In this document: one piece after another, positions 1 through 5,229 of the stretch
Layout of the letters: each line of letters begins with the position of its first letter
How positions within the stretch are numbered: the stretch's first letter is position 1
Assembly: GCA_902386085.1 (NCBI GenBank)
Contig: CABMIA010000073.1
Coordinates: 1 to 5,229, forward strand
Length of the DNA: 5,229 nucleotides
Direction: 5' to 3'
From: an uncultured archaeon
Lineage (GTDB): Archaea > Halobacteriota > Methanosarcinia > Methanosarcinales > Methanoperedenaceae
Made by a program: the position numbers and the translations under genes
Notes under the pieces: model-generated
Told to the model about the DNA's origin: nothing
The model's database searches: none
Seen by the model: the letters and a program-made list of their open reading frames with translations, nothing else

Positions 1-3
1 CTC

Positions 4-1713
4 TTAATCCTTGAACTTCACATCCCCGGCTTTCCTCGTATTCATCACATCCCCTTTTTCAAGCCATCCCATCCTGGCCACATTCACCCCGAACTCCATG
101 AATCCGAGATGCCCCATGTTATGGGCATCAGTGCCGATCGAAAGTACCACGCCCTTGCTTTTTGCCTTCCGCGCGTTGACATCGCTGAGGTCAAGCCTGC
201 CCGGATAAGCGTTGATCTCAAGTGCTGTGCCTGTACTCGCCGCGGCGTCCAGCAGCGCATCGATATCCACATCGTATGCTTCCCGTTCCCCGATGATCCT
301 TCCGGTTGGGTGAGCGATTATATCCACGTTCTCATTTTCCATTGCGGTTATAAGTCGTCCCGTGATCTCCCTCCTTGTCTGCCTCTGCCCGGTATGCAGC
401 GCAGCAACCACGACATCGATCTGCCTGAGTATACTGTCCGGGAAATCAAGACTTGAGTCGGATTTTATATCAACTTCAGTGCCTGTAAAGATATGGAAGT
501 CCGGAAGGTTATCATTTAATTTACGGATTTCGTCTATCTGGGCAACCATCCTTTCCTCGTCAAGGCCATTGGTAATGCCTATAGCCCGGGAGTGATCCGT
601 TACCGCGATATACTCGTATCCAAGCTTTCTTGCAGCTTCCACCATCTCAGGAATTGTATTGGTTCCTTCGCTCCAGTCCGTATGTACATGAAAGTCGCCT
701 TTTATATCCCCCGGTTCAACAAGCCTGGGCAGTTTTCCCTCCAGGCTCGCCTCAATCTCGCCCGCGTCCTCTCTTATTTCAGGGGGGATCGGCAGAAGTC
801 CCAGCGTTTCATAGACTTCATCATCGCTTTCGCAATATATCCTCCTCCCCGTAGAAACTTCTTCAAGATCGTACTCCGAGAGCTTCAGCCCCTTCTGCCT
901 TGCAATGTCACGGAGCTTTATATTGTGTTCTTTTGAGCCTGTGAAATACTGGAGCGATGTCCCGAATGATTTTCTTTCCACTATCCTGAGGTCGACCTGT
1001 ATCGCTTCCCTCGTAACTATGGTTGCCTTTGTCGAACCTTTTCCCAGTACATCTTTAACCATGGGCAGATTCACAAACGCTTCAATCGCAGCCTCTGGAT
1101 CTTTTGATGTTGCCAGGATGTCGATATCTCCCACGGTTTCCTTTCTCCTGCGCAGGCTCCCGGCAGGCTCGATATTCTCTACGAATCCTGATTTTTTCAG
1201 TGCCTCTGCGATTTCCTTGGCTAGGGGAAGCGCTGTCCCCAGCGGGATCCTGGTGCTTCGCTGTTTATATCTTTCGATCGCCCTGAGTATATTTTCCTCC
1301 TTGGTTTCCCCAAATCGGGTGAGTCTTCTCAGCCTGTGCTCCCTTGCCGCCCGTTCAAGCTCCTCAACTGTTTTTATTTCAAGCTCGGAATAAAGGAATT
1401 GCAATGTTTTCGGGCCTATCCCCGGTATTTTCAGAAGCTCATGCAGCTCTCCGGGAACCTGTTTTTTCAGTTCTTCATAAAACCCGAGTTTACCGGTGGC
1501 AAGGTATTCCTCGATTTTCTCGGCGATTTTTTCCCCGACCCCCGGGATTTGTTTCAATCTTTTCTCTTCAGCTATTTTTTCTATGTCCCCGGTACTGCCT
1601 TCAATTGCTCGCGCTGCTTTAGAGTACGCCCTTATTTTGAATGTATTTTCACCCTTTATTTCAAGAAGCTCGCTTATGTCGTATAAGAGCCGGGCCACCT
1701 CGGAGTTTCTCAT
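4..1713 (-). CDS. polX: DNA polymerase/3'-5' exonuclease PolX (family X polymerase with PHP domain)
   Basis: Complete 569-residue cytoplasmic repair polymerase, the usual length for PHP-containing PolX. Such enzymes fill short gaps in base excision repair; the PHP domain gives 3'-5' exonuclease and, in some members, AP-endonuclease activity. Visible in order: an 8-kDa-like/HhH region (about 1-150) with hairpins IPGVG at 56-60 and IPGIG at 96-100; a palm with GSLRRR (185-190), catalytic Asp196 and Asp198 in GDIDI, third Asp241 in QVDLR, and the nucleotide-binding YFTGS at 256-260; then a PHP domain (about 338-569) with candidate metal ligands His342 and His344 (FHVHTD), Asp373/His374 (TDH), Glu413 (GTEVD), His440, His468 (AHPTGR), Asp528 and His530 (GTDAH). 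Nothing essential appears missing, so both activities are expected. The ATG at 1713 is chosen because the protein begins at the usual family start (SEVARLLYDISELLEIKG). I see no clear Shine-Dalgarno upstream. The TAA stop lies 3 bases from the window edge. The gene is divergent from the surface-protein gene. Confidence 0.96.
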   Translation of the reverse strand: MRNSEVARLLYDISELLEIKGENTFKIRAYSKAARAIEGSTGDIEKIAEEKRLKQIPGVGEKIAEKIEEYLATGKLGFYEELKKQVPGELHELLKIPGIGPKTLQFLYSELEIKTVEELERAAREHRLRRLTRFGETKEENILRAIERYKQRSTRIPLGTALPLAKEIAEALKKSGFVENIEPAGSLRRRKETVGDIDILATSKDPEAAIEAFVNLPMVKDVLGKGSTKATIVTREAIQVDLRIVERKSFGTSLQYFTGSKEHNIKLRDIARQKGLKLSEYDLEEVSTGRRIYCESDDEVYETLGLLPIPPEIREDAGEIEASLEGKLPRLVEPGDIKGDFHVHTDWSEGTNTIPEMVEAARKLGYEYIAVTDHSRAIGITNGLDEERMVAQIDEIRKLNDNLPDFHIFTGTEVDIKSDSSLDFPDSILRQIDVVVAALHTGQRQTRREITGRLITAMENENVDIIAHPTGRIIGEREAYDVDIDALLDAAASTGTALEINAYPGRLDLSDVNARKAKSKGVVLSIGTDAHNMGHLGFMEFGVNVARMGWLEKGDVMNTRKAGDVKFKD

Positions 1714-1726
1714 ATATTTTTTAATT

Positions 1727-1752
1727 GGTGCCGGGGAACCAAAAGTCTTTGG
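1727..1752. repeat. Two adjacent imperfect palindromes upstream of polX
   Basis: The first dyad is GGTGCCGGGGAACC (1727-1740), which pairs as GGT-n-CC-nn-GG-n-ACC. The second is CCAAAAGTCTTTGG (1739-1752), with 5-bp arms CCAAA/TTTGG around AGTC. They share the CC at 1739-1740 and lie 14 to 39 bases upstream of the polX start codon. They could be an operator or a weak leader hairpin; neither role is shown by sequence alone. Confidence 0.35.
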
Positions 1753-1780
1753 GAATATCCATCCATTTCCGAAAATATCA

Positions 1781-1787
1781 TTTAAAT
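1781..1787 (-). promoter_or_regulatory. Candidate TATA box for polX
   Basis: The symmetric ATTTAAAT core, read on the minus strand, sits about 70 bp upstream of the polX start. It would put initiation near 1758 and leave a leader of about 45 nt that contains the two imperfect palindromes. An alternative minus-strand box is TTTATAAT within 1797-1808. AT-rich matches are common here, so this is weak evidence. Confidence 0.25.
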
Positions 1788-1800
1788 GTAAATCTATTTA

Positions 1801-1808
1801 TTATAAAA
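1801..1808 (+). promoter_or_regulatory. Candidate archaeal TATA box for the surface-protein gene
   Basis: TTATAAAA in an AT-rich setting resembles the archaeal box A consensus. With initiation about 25 bp downstream (near 1830), the leader would be about 55 nt and would include the AAGGT ribosome-binding site. A second possible box, ATTAAATA at 1844-1851, would give a leader of roughly a dozen bases. The choice is by motif and spacing only. Confidence 0.4.
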
Positions 1809-1872
1809 CAAATAATAGTCGAACATACCCTTTTAATGATAGGATTAAATAGGACAGAACCGTTGAAAAAAC

Positions 1873-1877
1873 AAGGT
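1873..1877 (+). promoter_or_regulatory. Ribosome-binding site of the surface-protein gene
   Basis: AAGGT lies 6 bases before the ATG at 1884 and matches part of the archaeal Shine-Dalgarno sequence (AGGAGGTGATC). An in-frame TAA at 1881-1883 directly precedes the ATG, which rules out any upstream start in this frame. The next in-frame ATG, at residue 19, would cut the hydrophobic anchor in half. Together these fix the start. Confidence 0.6.
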
Positions 1878-1883
1878 CGATAA

Positions 1884-1982
1884 ATGAGTGTTTTATGTGA
1901 TAAGGCAGGACAGGTAAACATAAGATTTATAGTGCTGATGTTCGTGTTACTGGCCGGGATAGTAGTGGCACTGGTATATTTT
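1884..1982 (+). other. N-terminal signal/anchor segment (residues 1-33)
   Basis: A short polar stretch with Lys7 and Arg14 precedes about 19 hydrophobic residues ending at Phe33, then FPPVLTRTEEER. There is no obvious signal peptidase I site after the core, so an uncleaved membrane anchor is the simplest reading. The residues before the core, KAGQVNIRF, also resemble the class III signal of archaeal pilins (cleavage between Gly9 and Gln10). However, Ala at -2 and Arg in place of the usual Glu at +5 fit poorly. Cys5 lies before the hydrophobic core, so it is not a lipobox. Confidence 0.7.
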
Positions 1983-4900
1983 CCTCCGGTTCTGACACGG
2001 ACCGAGGAAGAGCGCACGAGCGGTGACATCACATTTTTGGATAGTGCAGGCAAACCGCTTTCCGGGTCAATAACCATAATCGTAGCAGGCGAACAGCAGA
2101 AAACGAAAGAGAATGTGAATTTTGTCAGGTGGAGAGATGTTCCCAATGCGGAAATCAACTATGATGCCATGGATACGAAAAACCTCTCAGTAAGCCTGCG
2201 GATATCCGGGGACTCGACAAACGGTAAAATGATACTGGAAAATTCCGGTATATCCATGCCCGGAAGTGTGAACACGCCGCCGCCCGGAAATCCGGTAAAA
2301 TACCTGGAGATCAACGCAACTAACATTTCTTTCACGGAGATGGGTATATCCATCCGGTTCACAGATGCAGAACTGAACGGGACTGACAAAAGCAACCTTG
2401 CAGTTTATCGATATGACGGCGAAGTGCAGGGATGGATCGAACTTCACGCAGGAATTGATCCTGAAAACAACATCCTGAGCACAACAGTGAATTCATCGTC
2501 CATATTTGCAGTGAGCGCCCGCATTCCGCAGTTAGTGGAAGTTCGCGACTCAAGAAAAAAACAGGTTTTGGGCGAAATCAGGACATATGATAAAGCCAGG
2601 ATCCTGAAAAAGATGGTATCCGCCAGTACGCTGTCAGCAGAGGATATCCCGGAAAGTGGAGAACTTGAGGTCGATGCTCTCTCAAGCAAGAACGTGTCCG
2701 TCAGGCTAAAGGTGAGTGAACCGGGAAGTGGAGAGATCATACTGGATGACTATGGGACTAAGAACCCGGTCGGTGCGAAGCTTCCCGGAAGAACTGTCAA
2801 ATTCATTGAAATCGGGGCGCGTAACATCTCGCTCTCTTCAGCCAATATAACCATACGCTACTTCGATTCAGACCTGGACGGCGGGAATGAGAACGATCTT
2901 ACTATCTATCACTGGAACGGGGTTTCATGGGAAGCCCTGCCCACGATAAGGGATATGGCGAATAAGACCCTCAGCGCTACTTCATCATCACTTTCACCTT
3001 TCGGAGTTGCGACAAGTGCAGTTTATTATCTGGAGAATAATGCTACATCGCAGCCTGTGGGAACTGATGGGATAACTGACTATAATGCATCCGGGAACAT
3101 CACGGCAATCCCTTACAGGAATTTTTTAAAAGATGGGACGATGGGGATACAGGCAGCCCTCTACTATACAACCTCCGGCTCTTCCGAGATCGAGGTTTTC
3201 AGGTTTTATCTTCCTGTTAATTATTCGGCTGATACCAGGATATCTGCAAACGTCAGGGGCCAGATAAACTGGACTGCCGTGAGCCCCTCGGATTTTTTAA
3301 ATGTATCTCTCATGGACTATAATCCTGCAACAGGGGCAAAAATAACTATCGGCAATGCGTCAAATATTACAACAGGCGGCAATAACCAGACTAATTATTC
3401 CTTTACTATTTCAAACCAGGATCATATTATAGCAGCGGGCAACAGGCTCCTGCTCGGCATCAACACCACCACACCTGTAAATGGAACTGTGGGGTTGTAT
3501 TTCAATGATACGTCTTCATATATCATCGTAACCGAAACTGCCCTTGGATATAATATTTCATGCTTCGTTACTGATTCCAGCGGTTTTCCCCTGAACGGGA
3601 CTTTGGTCTTAGCCGACTCAATTGCCGCGACCACGAATGCAGATGGATATTATAACCTCCCAGGTCTTGCCAATGGCACATACCTGGTTAACGCAAGTTT
3701 CACGGGCTTTGCAACAAATTCCACAACCGTAACCCTGAACGGTACTGATGCGGTAAATACCAATATATCATTATCACAGGTTATCTCATTATCATCGTTA
3801 TCGACATACAACGTCTCAGGTTATGTGGCCAATTTCTCAAGCGGTCTTCCCCTGGGCGGCGCTACAGTCCGGACAAACACAAGCCTGGCTGCGACCACTA
3901 ATGCCAGCGGTTCTTACAATTTTACTGGTCTTACCAACGGTACATATCTTATCAATGCAAGCCTCGCGGGTTATATCACGAATACCACAACCGTGATCGT
4001 CAACGGGACGAACCTTACCAGTACTAACATCTCATTATGGCCTGTATCACAGGGCAATGATGATTCAGGCTACTCAGGGGTCAGTCTTCCAGAACCCTCC
4101 AATGCTTCCTGGATACCTGCAACAACTGACCAAAAGAGCGCTATTTCCGCCATCGATTCCAACAGGTGGGAAACAAACCTCACAACCGGGCATAACCAGT
4201 CTGATTACCAGCTGTACCGCTTCAAAGTGTCTGGGCAGGTGAATACCATAACAAACCTGACCGCCACATGGAAAGGATACGGTGAAAGCACTACCAACTA
4301 TGATACTTATTTATATTTGTGGAATAATAATATTAATTCCTGGGGCCTGCTCGACACCAAACACCTGGCTTCGGAAGGAACACTGAATGGCACAAAGGCG
4401 GCCAGCATAAGTGACTATATTGACGGCAACGGGTATGTGTACCTGGCTGCGGCAGCAAAACACTATAACTATGCGCCACCTGCCCCTACGGGTCTTTCGG
4501 CAACAGCAGGGGGAACAGATGTAACGATTTCCTGGTCGCCGGCGGTTGACCGGGATGGTGATAATGTCCAGTATTATGTAGATATTAATAATGGAATGAT
4601 TGCAAACAGCGGCTGGATAAATTCAACAAGCTGGTATTATTCCGGCCTCATGCCAGGGATCACTTATACGTACAGGGTCAAGGCAAGGGATACTTTTGCA
4701 AATGCAGAAAGCCCGTTTGCGACCAGCTTATTTGATACGAAATCAAGCTGTCCTTTCCTGTATATATGGAACGGGTCAGGGTACAAATATGTGACCGACC
4801 TGGAGGGACAGGTTCTCGGCGCCCCGTTCTTTAAGGTTACAGATTACCGTGCAGGATTATATGATATGGGAACACTGTCACCCGACAAAGGCAATTACAG

Positions 4901-5229
4901 AATAAAAGTACGGGAAACGATAGCTGAGGCCGACTATTTTGACGAGGCGAAATTATGGGTAGTGGATGTTCCGGAAGGTTATGATGTATATACGGACTGG
5001 CATGACGTTTATGTTCCGGGTTTACCCGTCACATATAACTTATACACGGTCAAAACCCCAAGAAAACCTGTATCTGCGTATGACAGGTACGGCAGGGATG
5101 TTCTCCGGAACCTGGAAATGGTTGATGACCATCCGGTCACCGAAACCCTGAACGACACGAATTATTACACACTTGATTTCGGGAATATAACACATCCGGA
5201 ATATGCAAAGCTTGTAGTCTACGGATGGA
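1884..5229 (+). CDS. Large multidomain archaeal surface protein, 3' end outside window
   Basis: The frame is open from the ATG at 1884 to the right edge, giving 1115 codons without a stop; the C-terminus is missing. Residues 13-33 form one hydrophobic segment (FIVLMFVLLAGIVVALVYF) followed by extracellular-type sequence, so export with an N-terminal anchor or signal peptide is likely. In order I see: two ~160-residue units (48-212 and 218-377), each ending in a PGF-pre-PGF-like domain; an unassigned beta-rich stretch (378-554); two CarboxypepD_reg-like repeats (556-630, 642-718); an unassigned module (720-865); a fibronectin type III domain (866-949); and a module starting CPFLYIWNG at 956. 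About 49 N-X-S/T sequons suggest heavy glycosylation. Only two cysteines follow the anchor (560 and 956). No enzyme motif is visible, so a structural, adhesive or S-layer-associated role is inferred. A C-terminal PGF-CTERM or second anchor may exist beyond the window. The protein as a whole is not one I recognise. Confidence 0.9.
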   Translation, partial: MSVLCDKAGQVNIRFIVLMFVLLAGIVVALVYFPPVLTRTEEERTSGDITFLDSAGKPLSGSITIIVAGEQQKTKENVNFVRWRDVPNAEINYDAMDTKNLSVSLRISGDSTNGKMILENSGISMPGSVNTPPPGNPVKYLEINATNISFTEMGISIRFTDAELNGTDKSNLAVYRYDGEVQGWIELHAGIDPENNILSTTVNSSSIFAVSARIPQLVEVRDSRKKQVLGEIRTYDKARILKKMVSASTLSAEDIPESGELEVDALSSKNVSVRLKVSEPGSGEIILDDYGTKNPVGAKLPGRTVKFIEIGARNISLSSANITIRYFDSDLDGGNENDLTIYHWNGVSWEALPTIRDMANKTLSATSSSLSPFGVATSAVYYLENNATSQPVGTDGITDYNASGNITAIPYRNFLKDGTMGIQAALYYTTSGSSEIEVFRFYLPVNYSADTRISANVRGQINWTAVSPSDFLNVSLMDYNPATGAKITIGNASNITTGGNNQTNYSFTISNQDHIIAAGNRLLLGINTTTPVNGTVGLYFNDTSSYIIVTETALGYNISCFVTDSSGFPLNGTLVLADSIAATTNADGYYNLPGLANGTYLVNASFTGFATNSTTVTLNGTDAVNTNISLSQVISLSSLSTYNVSGYVANFSSGLPLGGATVRTNTSLAATTNASGSYNFTGLTNGTYLINASLAGYITNTTTVIVNGTNLTSTNISLWPVSQGNDDSGYSGVSLPEPSNASWIPATTDQKSAISAIDSNRWETNLTTGHNQSDYQLYRFKVSGQVNTITNLTATWKGYGESTTNYDTYLYLWNNNINSWGLLDTKHLASEGTLNGTKAASISDYIDGNGYVYLAAAAKHYNYAPPAPTGLSATAGGTDVTISWSPAVDRDGDNVQYYVDINNGMIANSGWINSTSWYYSGLMPGITYTYRVKARDTFANAESPFATSLFDTKSSCPFLYIWNGSGYKYVTDLEGQVLGAPFFKVTDYRAGLYDMGTLSPDKGNYRIKVRETIAEADYFDEAKLWVVDVPEGYDVYTDWHDVYVPGLPVTYNLYTVKTPRKPVSAYDRYGRDVLRNLEMVDDHPVTETLNDTNYYTLDFGNITHPEYAKLVVYGW
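2025..2519 (+). repeat. Surface-protein unit 1 with PGF-pre-PGF-like domain (residues 48-212)
   Basis: The first of two related units. Its front part (DITFLDSAGKPLSGSI, then DVPNAEI) is followed from Asn100 by the PGF-pre-PGF pattern: NLSVSLRIS, MILENSG, a Pro/Gly-rich turn, KYLEINATNI, ISIRFTDAEL, LAVYRYDG, WIEL and a closing SSIFAVSA. It aligns with the second unit over DSxxK, DVP/DIP, DA..KN.SV.L and VK.x.EI..xNIS. The level is divergent paralogy, not recent DNA duplication. Family assignment is by recalled pattern. Confidence 0.7.
2535..3014 (+). repeat. Surface-protein unit 2 with PGF-pre-PGF-like domain (residues 218-377)
   Basis: The second unit, closer to the family pattern than the first: NVSVRLKVSEPG, EIILDDYG, KLPGRTVKFIEIGARNIS, ITIRYFDSDL, DLTIYHWNG, WEALPT and closing SLSPFGVATS. 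The W-x-x-L-P-T and S-x-F-G-V ending is typical of PGF-pre-PGF domains in methanogen surface proteins. The SDLDGGNENDL insertion is acidic and could bind a metal ion, which is inference. It starts within 6 residues of the end of unit 1, so the two form a true tandem. Confidence 0.75.
3015..3545 (+). other. Unassigned sequon-rich beta region of the surface protein (residues 378-554)
   Basis: About 177 residues with alternating hydrophobic/polar strands (AALYYTTSG, IEVFRFYLPVNY, NRLLLGINTTT, SSYIIVTETA) and 13 sequons. It has no cysteine or catalytic motif. It reads like a beta-sandwich, but I cannot place it in a named family. It links the PGF-pre-PGF-like tandem to the CarboxypepD_reg repeats. 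Confidence 0.5.
3549..3773 (+). repeat. CarboxypepD_reg-like repeat A (residues 556-630)
   Basis: Follows the carboxypeptidase regulatory-like beta-sandwich pattern: YNISCFVTDSSGFPLNGTL, then ATTNADGYYNLPGL (the T-x-x-DG-x-Y-x-x-x-x-L signature), ANGTYLVNASFTGF, and a closing NTNISLS. These domains act as structural spacers in secreted proteins. It carries 7 sequons. Pairing with repeat B needs one 2-residue gap; over the last 39 residues about 24 are identical by eye. Confidence 0.85.
3807..4037 (+). repeat. CarboxypepD_reg-like repeat B (residues 642-718)
   Basis: Second copy: YNVSGYVANFSSGLPLGGATV, ATTNASGSYNFTGL, TNGTYLINASLAGY and closing STNISLW. The usual DG of the signature is SG here. 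It carries 11 sequons, six at positions aligned with repeat A. The DNA also stays alignable with repeat A (for example GCGACCAC followed by AATGC), so this is an internal duplication that has diverged. Confidence 0.85.
4041..4478 (+). other. Unassigned module of the surface protein (residues 720-865)
   Basis: It begins after a Gly/Asp/Ser-rich linker (SQGNDDSGYSG). Core patterns are YQLYRFKVSG, NLTATWKGYGE, YDTYLYLWNN, SWGLLDTKHL and the closing ISDYIDGNGYVYLAAAA. The layout of strands, with a 'lyLWN...W' pair and a late 'Yi..nGyvyl' strand, resembles jelly-roll modules in other archaeal surface proteins, possibly carbohydrate-binding. This is inference; I cannot name the family. Confidence 0.45.
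4479..4730 (+). other. Fibronectin type III domain of the surface protein (residues 866-949)
   Basis: Shows the FN3 signature: PAPTGLSATAGGTDVTISWS (P..P..L.A...G..V.ISW), PAVDRDGDNVQYYVDI, then SGLMPGITYTYRVKARD (L.PGttY.Y.V.A.D). The DRDGD stretch is usual in bacterial and archaeal FN3 variants. It acts as a structural spacer between the preceding module and the cysteine-initiated C-terminal module. Confidence 0.85.
4749..5229 (+). other. Cysteine-initiated 'CPFLYIWNG' module, continues past the edge (residues 956-1115)
   Basis: Begins CPFLYIWNGSGYKYVTDLEG, followed by APFFKVTDYRAG, LSPDKGNYRIKVRETIAEADYFDEAKLWVVDVPEG and later AYDRYGRDVL, a layout of wide-spread secreted proteins: Cys-P/S-x-x-Y-x-W-(N/D)-G, 'P..G.Y.l.i.E...E..y.D...L..vd.P'. 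I recall this from other large archaeal and bacterial extracellular proteins but cannot give a named function. Sequon density drops to 3 in 160 residues, so it may be a less glycosylated, functional face. The domain is not finished at the window edge. Confidence 0.6.

Larger units (their letters stand above)
1714..1883. promoter_or_regulatory. Divergent intergenic region with both promoters
   Basis: This 170-bp AT-rich gap separates the starts of the two divergent genes, so both promoters must lie here or within the flanking coding ends. It holds several TATA-like stretches, a perfect 10-bp palindrome CATTTAAATG at 1779-1788, and two adjacent imperfect palindromes between 1727 and 1752. No convincing small gene lies wholly inside it. 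The open frame reaching into it on the minus strand (1778-2158) is only the shadow of the surface-protein gene. Confidence 0.7.

Noticed and set aside
905..1393. Plus-strand open frame of 162 codons within polX
   Set aside because: It is antisense to the catalytic palm of polX. The Ser/Leu/Phe-rich translation is what a complement of a charged coding frame gives. The other plus-strand frames between 11 and 1852 fail for the same reason.
1779..1788. Perfect 10-bp palindrome CATTTAAATG as a protein-binding operator
   Set aside because: A TTTAAA core is self-complementary by nature and common in AT-rich promoters; it is better read as a TATA-like element than as a separate operator.
1778..2158. 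Minus-strand open frame of 126 codons overlapping the start of the surface-protein gene
   Set aside because: It lies antisense to the anchor and first unit of a strongly supported gene, its product is low-complexity and resembles no family, and it has no ribosome-binding site I can see.
3549..4037. Recent DNA duplication or mobile element behind the CarboxypepD_reg repeats
   Set aside because: The copies have diverged at many positions and differ by a 2-residue indel; there are no terminal inverted repeats, target duplications or transposase. It is ordinary internal domain duplication.
1884..5229. Possible functional link between polX and the divergent surface-protein gene
   Set aside because: The shared gap is only adjacency. 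One product is intracellular DNA repair and the other is extracellular, and nothing in the sequence shows co-regulation.
1..5229. CRISPR array, tRNA, rRNA or riboswitch
   Set aside because: No regularly spaced direct repeats and no cloverleaf or conserved RNA signatures were seen on either strand. Nearly the whole window is coding.

Overview
The window looks like euryarchaeal chromosomal DNA, most likely from the Methanosarcinales/Methanoperedenaceae side of the Methanomicrobia. Three things point there: a PHP-containing family X DNA polymerase of archaeal/bacterial type, a very long sequon-rich surface protein carrying PGF-pre-PGF-like modules (a module I know mainly from methanogen and ANME-type euryarchaea), and AT-rich TATA-like elements in the intergenic gap. 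The lineage is inferred from domain content only, with no marker gene present.

Layout: two divergently oriented protein genes fill the window. On the minus strand (4-1713) is a complete polX gene for a 569-residue repair polymerase with a Pol beta-like lyase/HhH region, polymerase palm and PHP phosphoesterase domain, all with intact catalytic residues. A 170-bp AT-rich intergenic gap (1714-1883) must hold both promoters; it contains TATA-like sequences and two adjacent imperfect palindromes. On the plus strand (1884 to the right edge, no stop reached) is the first 1115 codons of a large exported, membrane-anchored mosaic protein. It reads, in order: an N-terminal hydrophobic anchor; two copies of a ~160-residue unit ending in a PGF-pre-PGF-like domain; an unassigned beta-rich region; two carboxypeptidase-regulatory-like (CarboxypepD_reg) repeats; an unassigned module; a fibronectin type III domain; and a cysteine-initiated module resembling one seen in other large secreted proteins. 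About 49 N-glycosylation sequons are unevenly spread, peaking in the two CarboxypepD_reg repeats.

The two genes have no evident functional link: one is intracellular base-excision/gap-filling repair, the other faces the cell exterior. I see no RNA gene, CRISPR array, insertion sequence or prophage signal. The most interesting content is the architecture of the surface protein, especially the tandem PGF-pre-PGF-like units placed directly behind an N-terminal anchor and the two regions that match no family I recognise.
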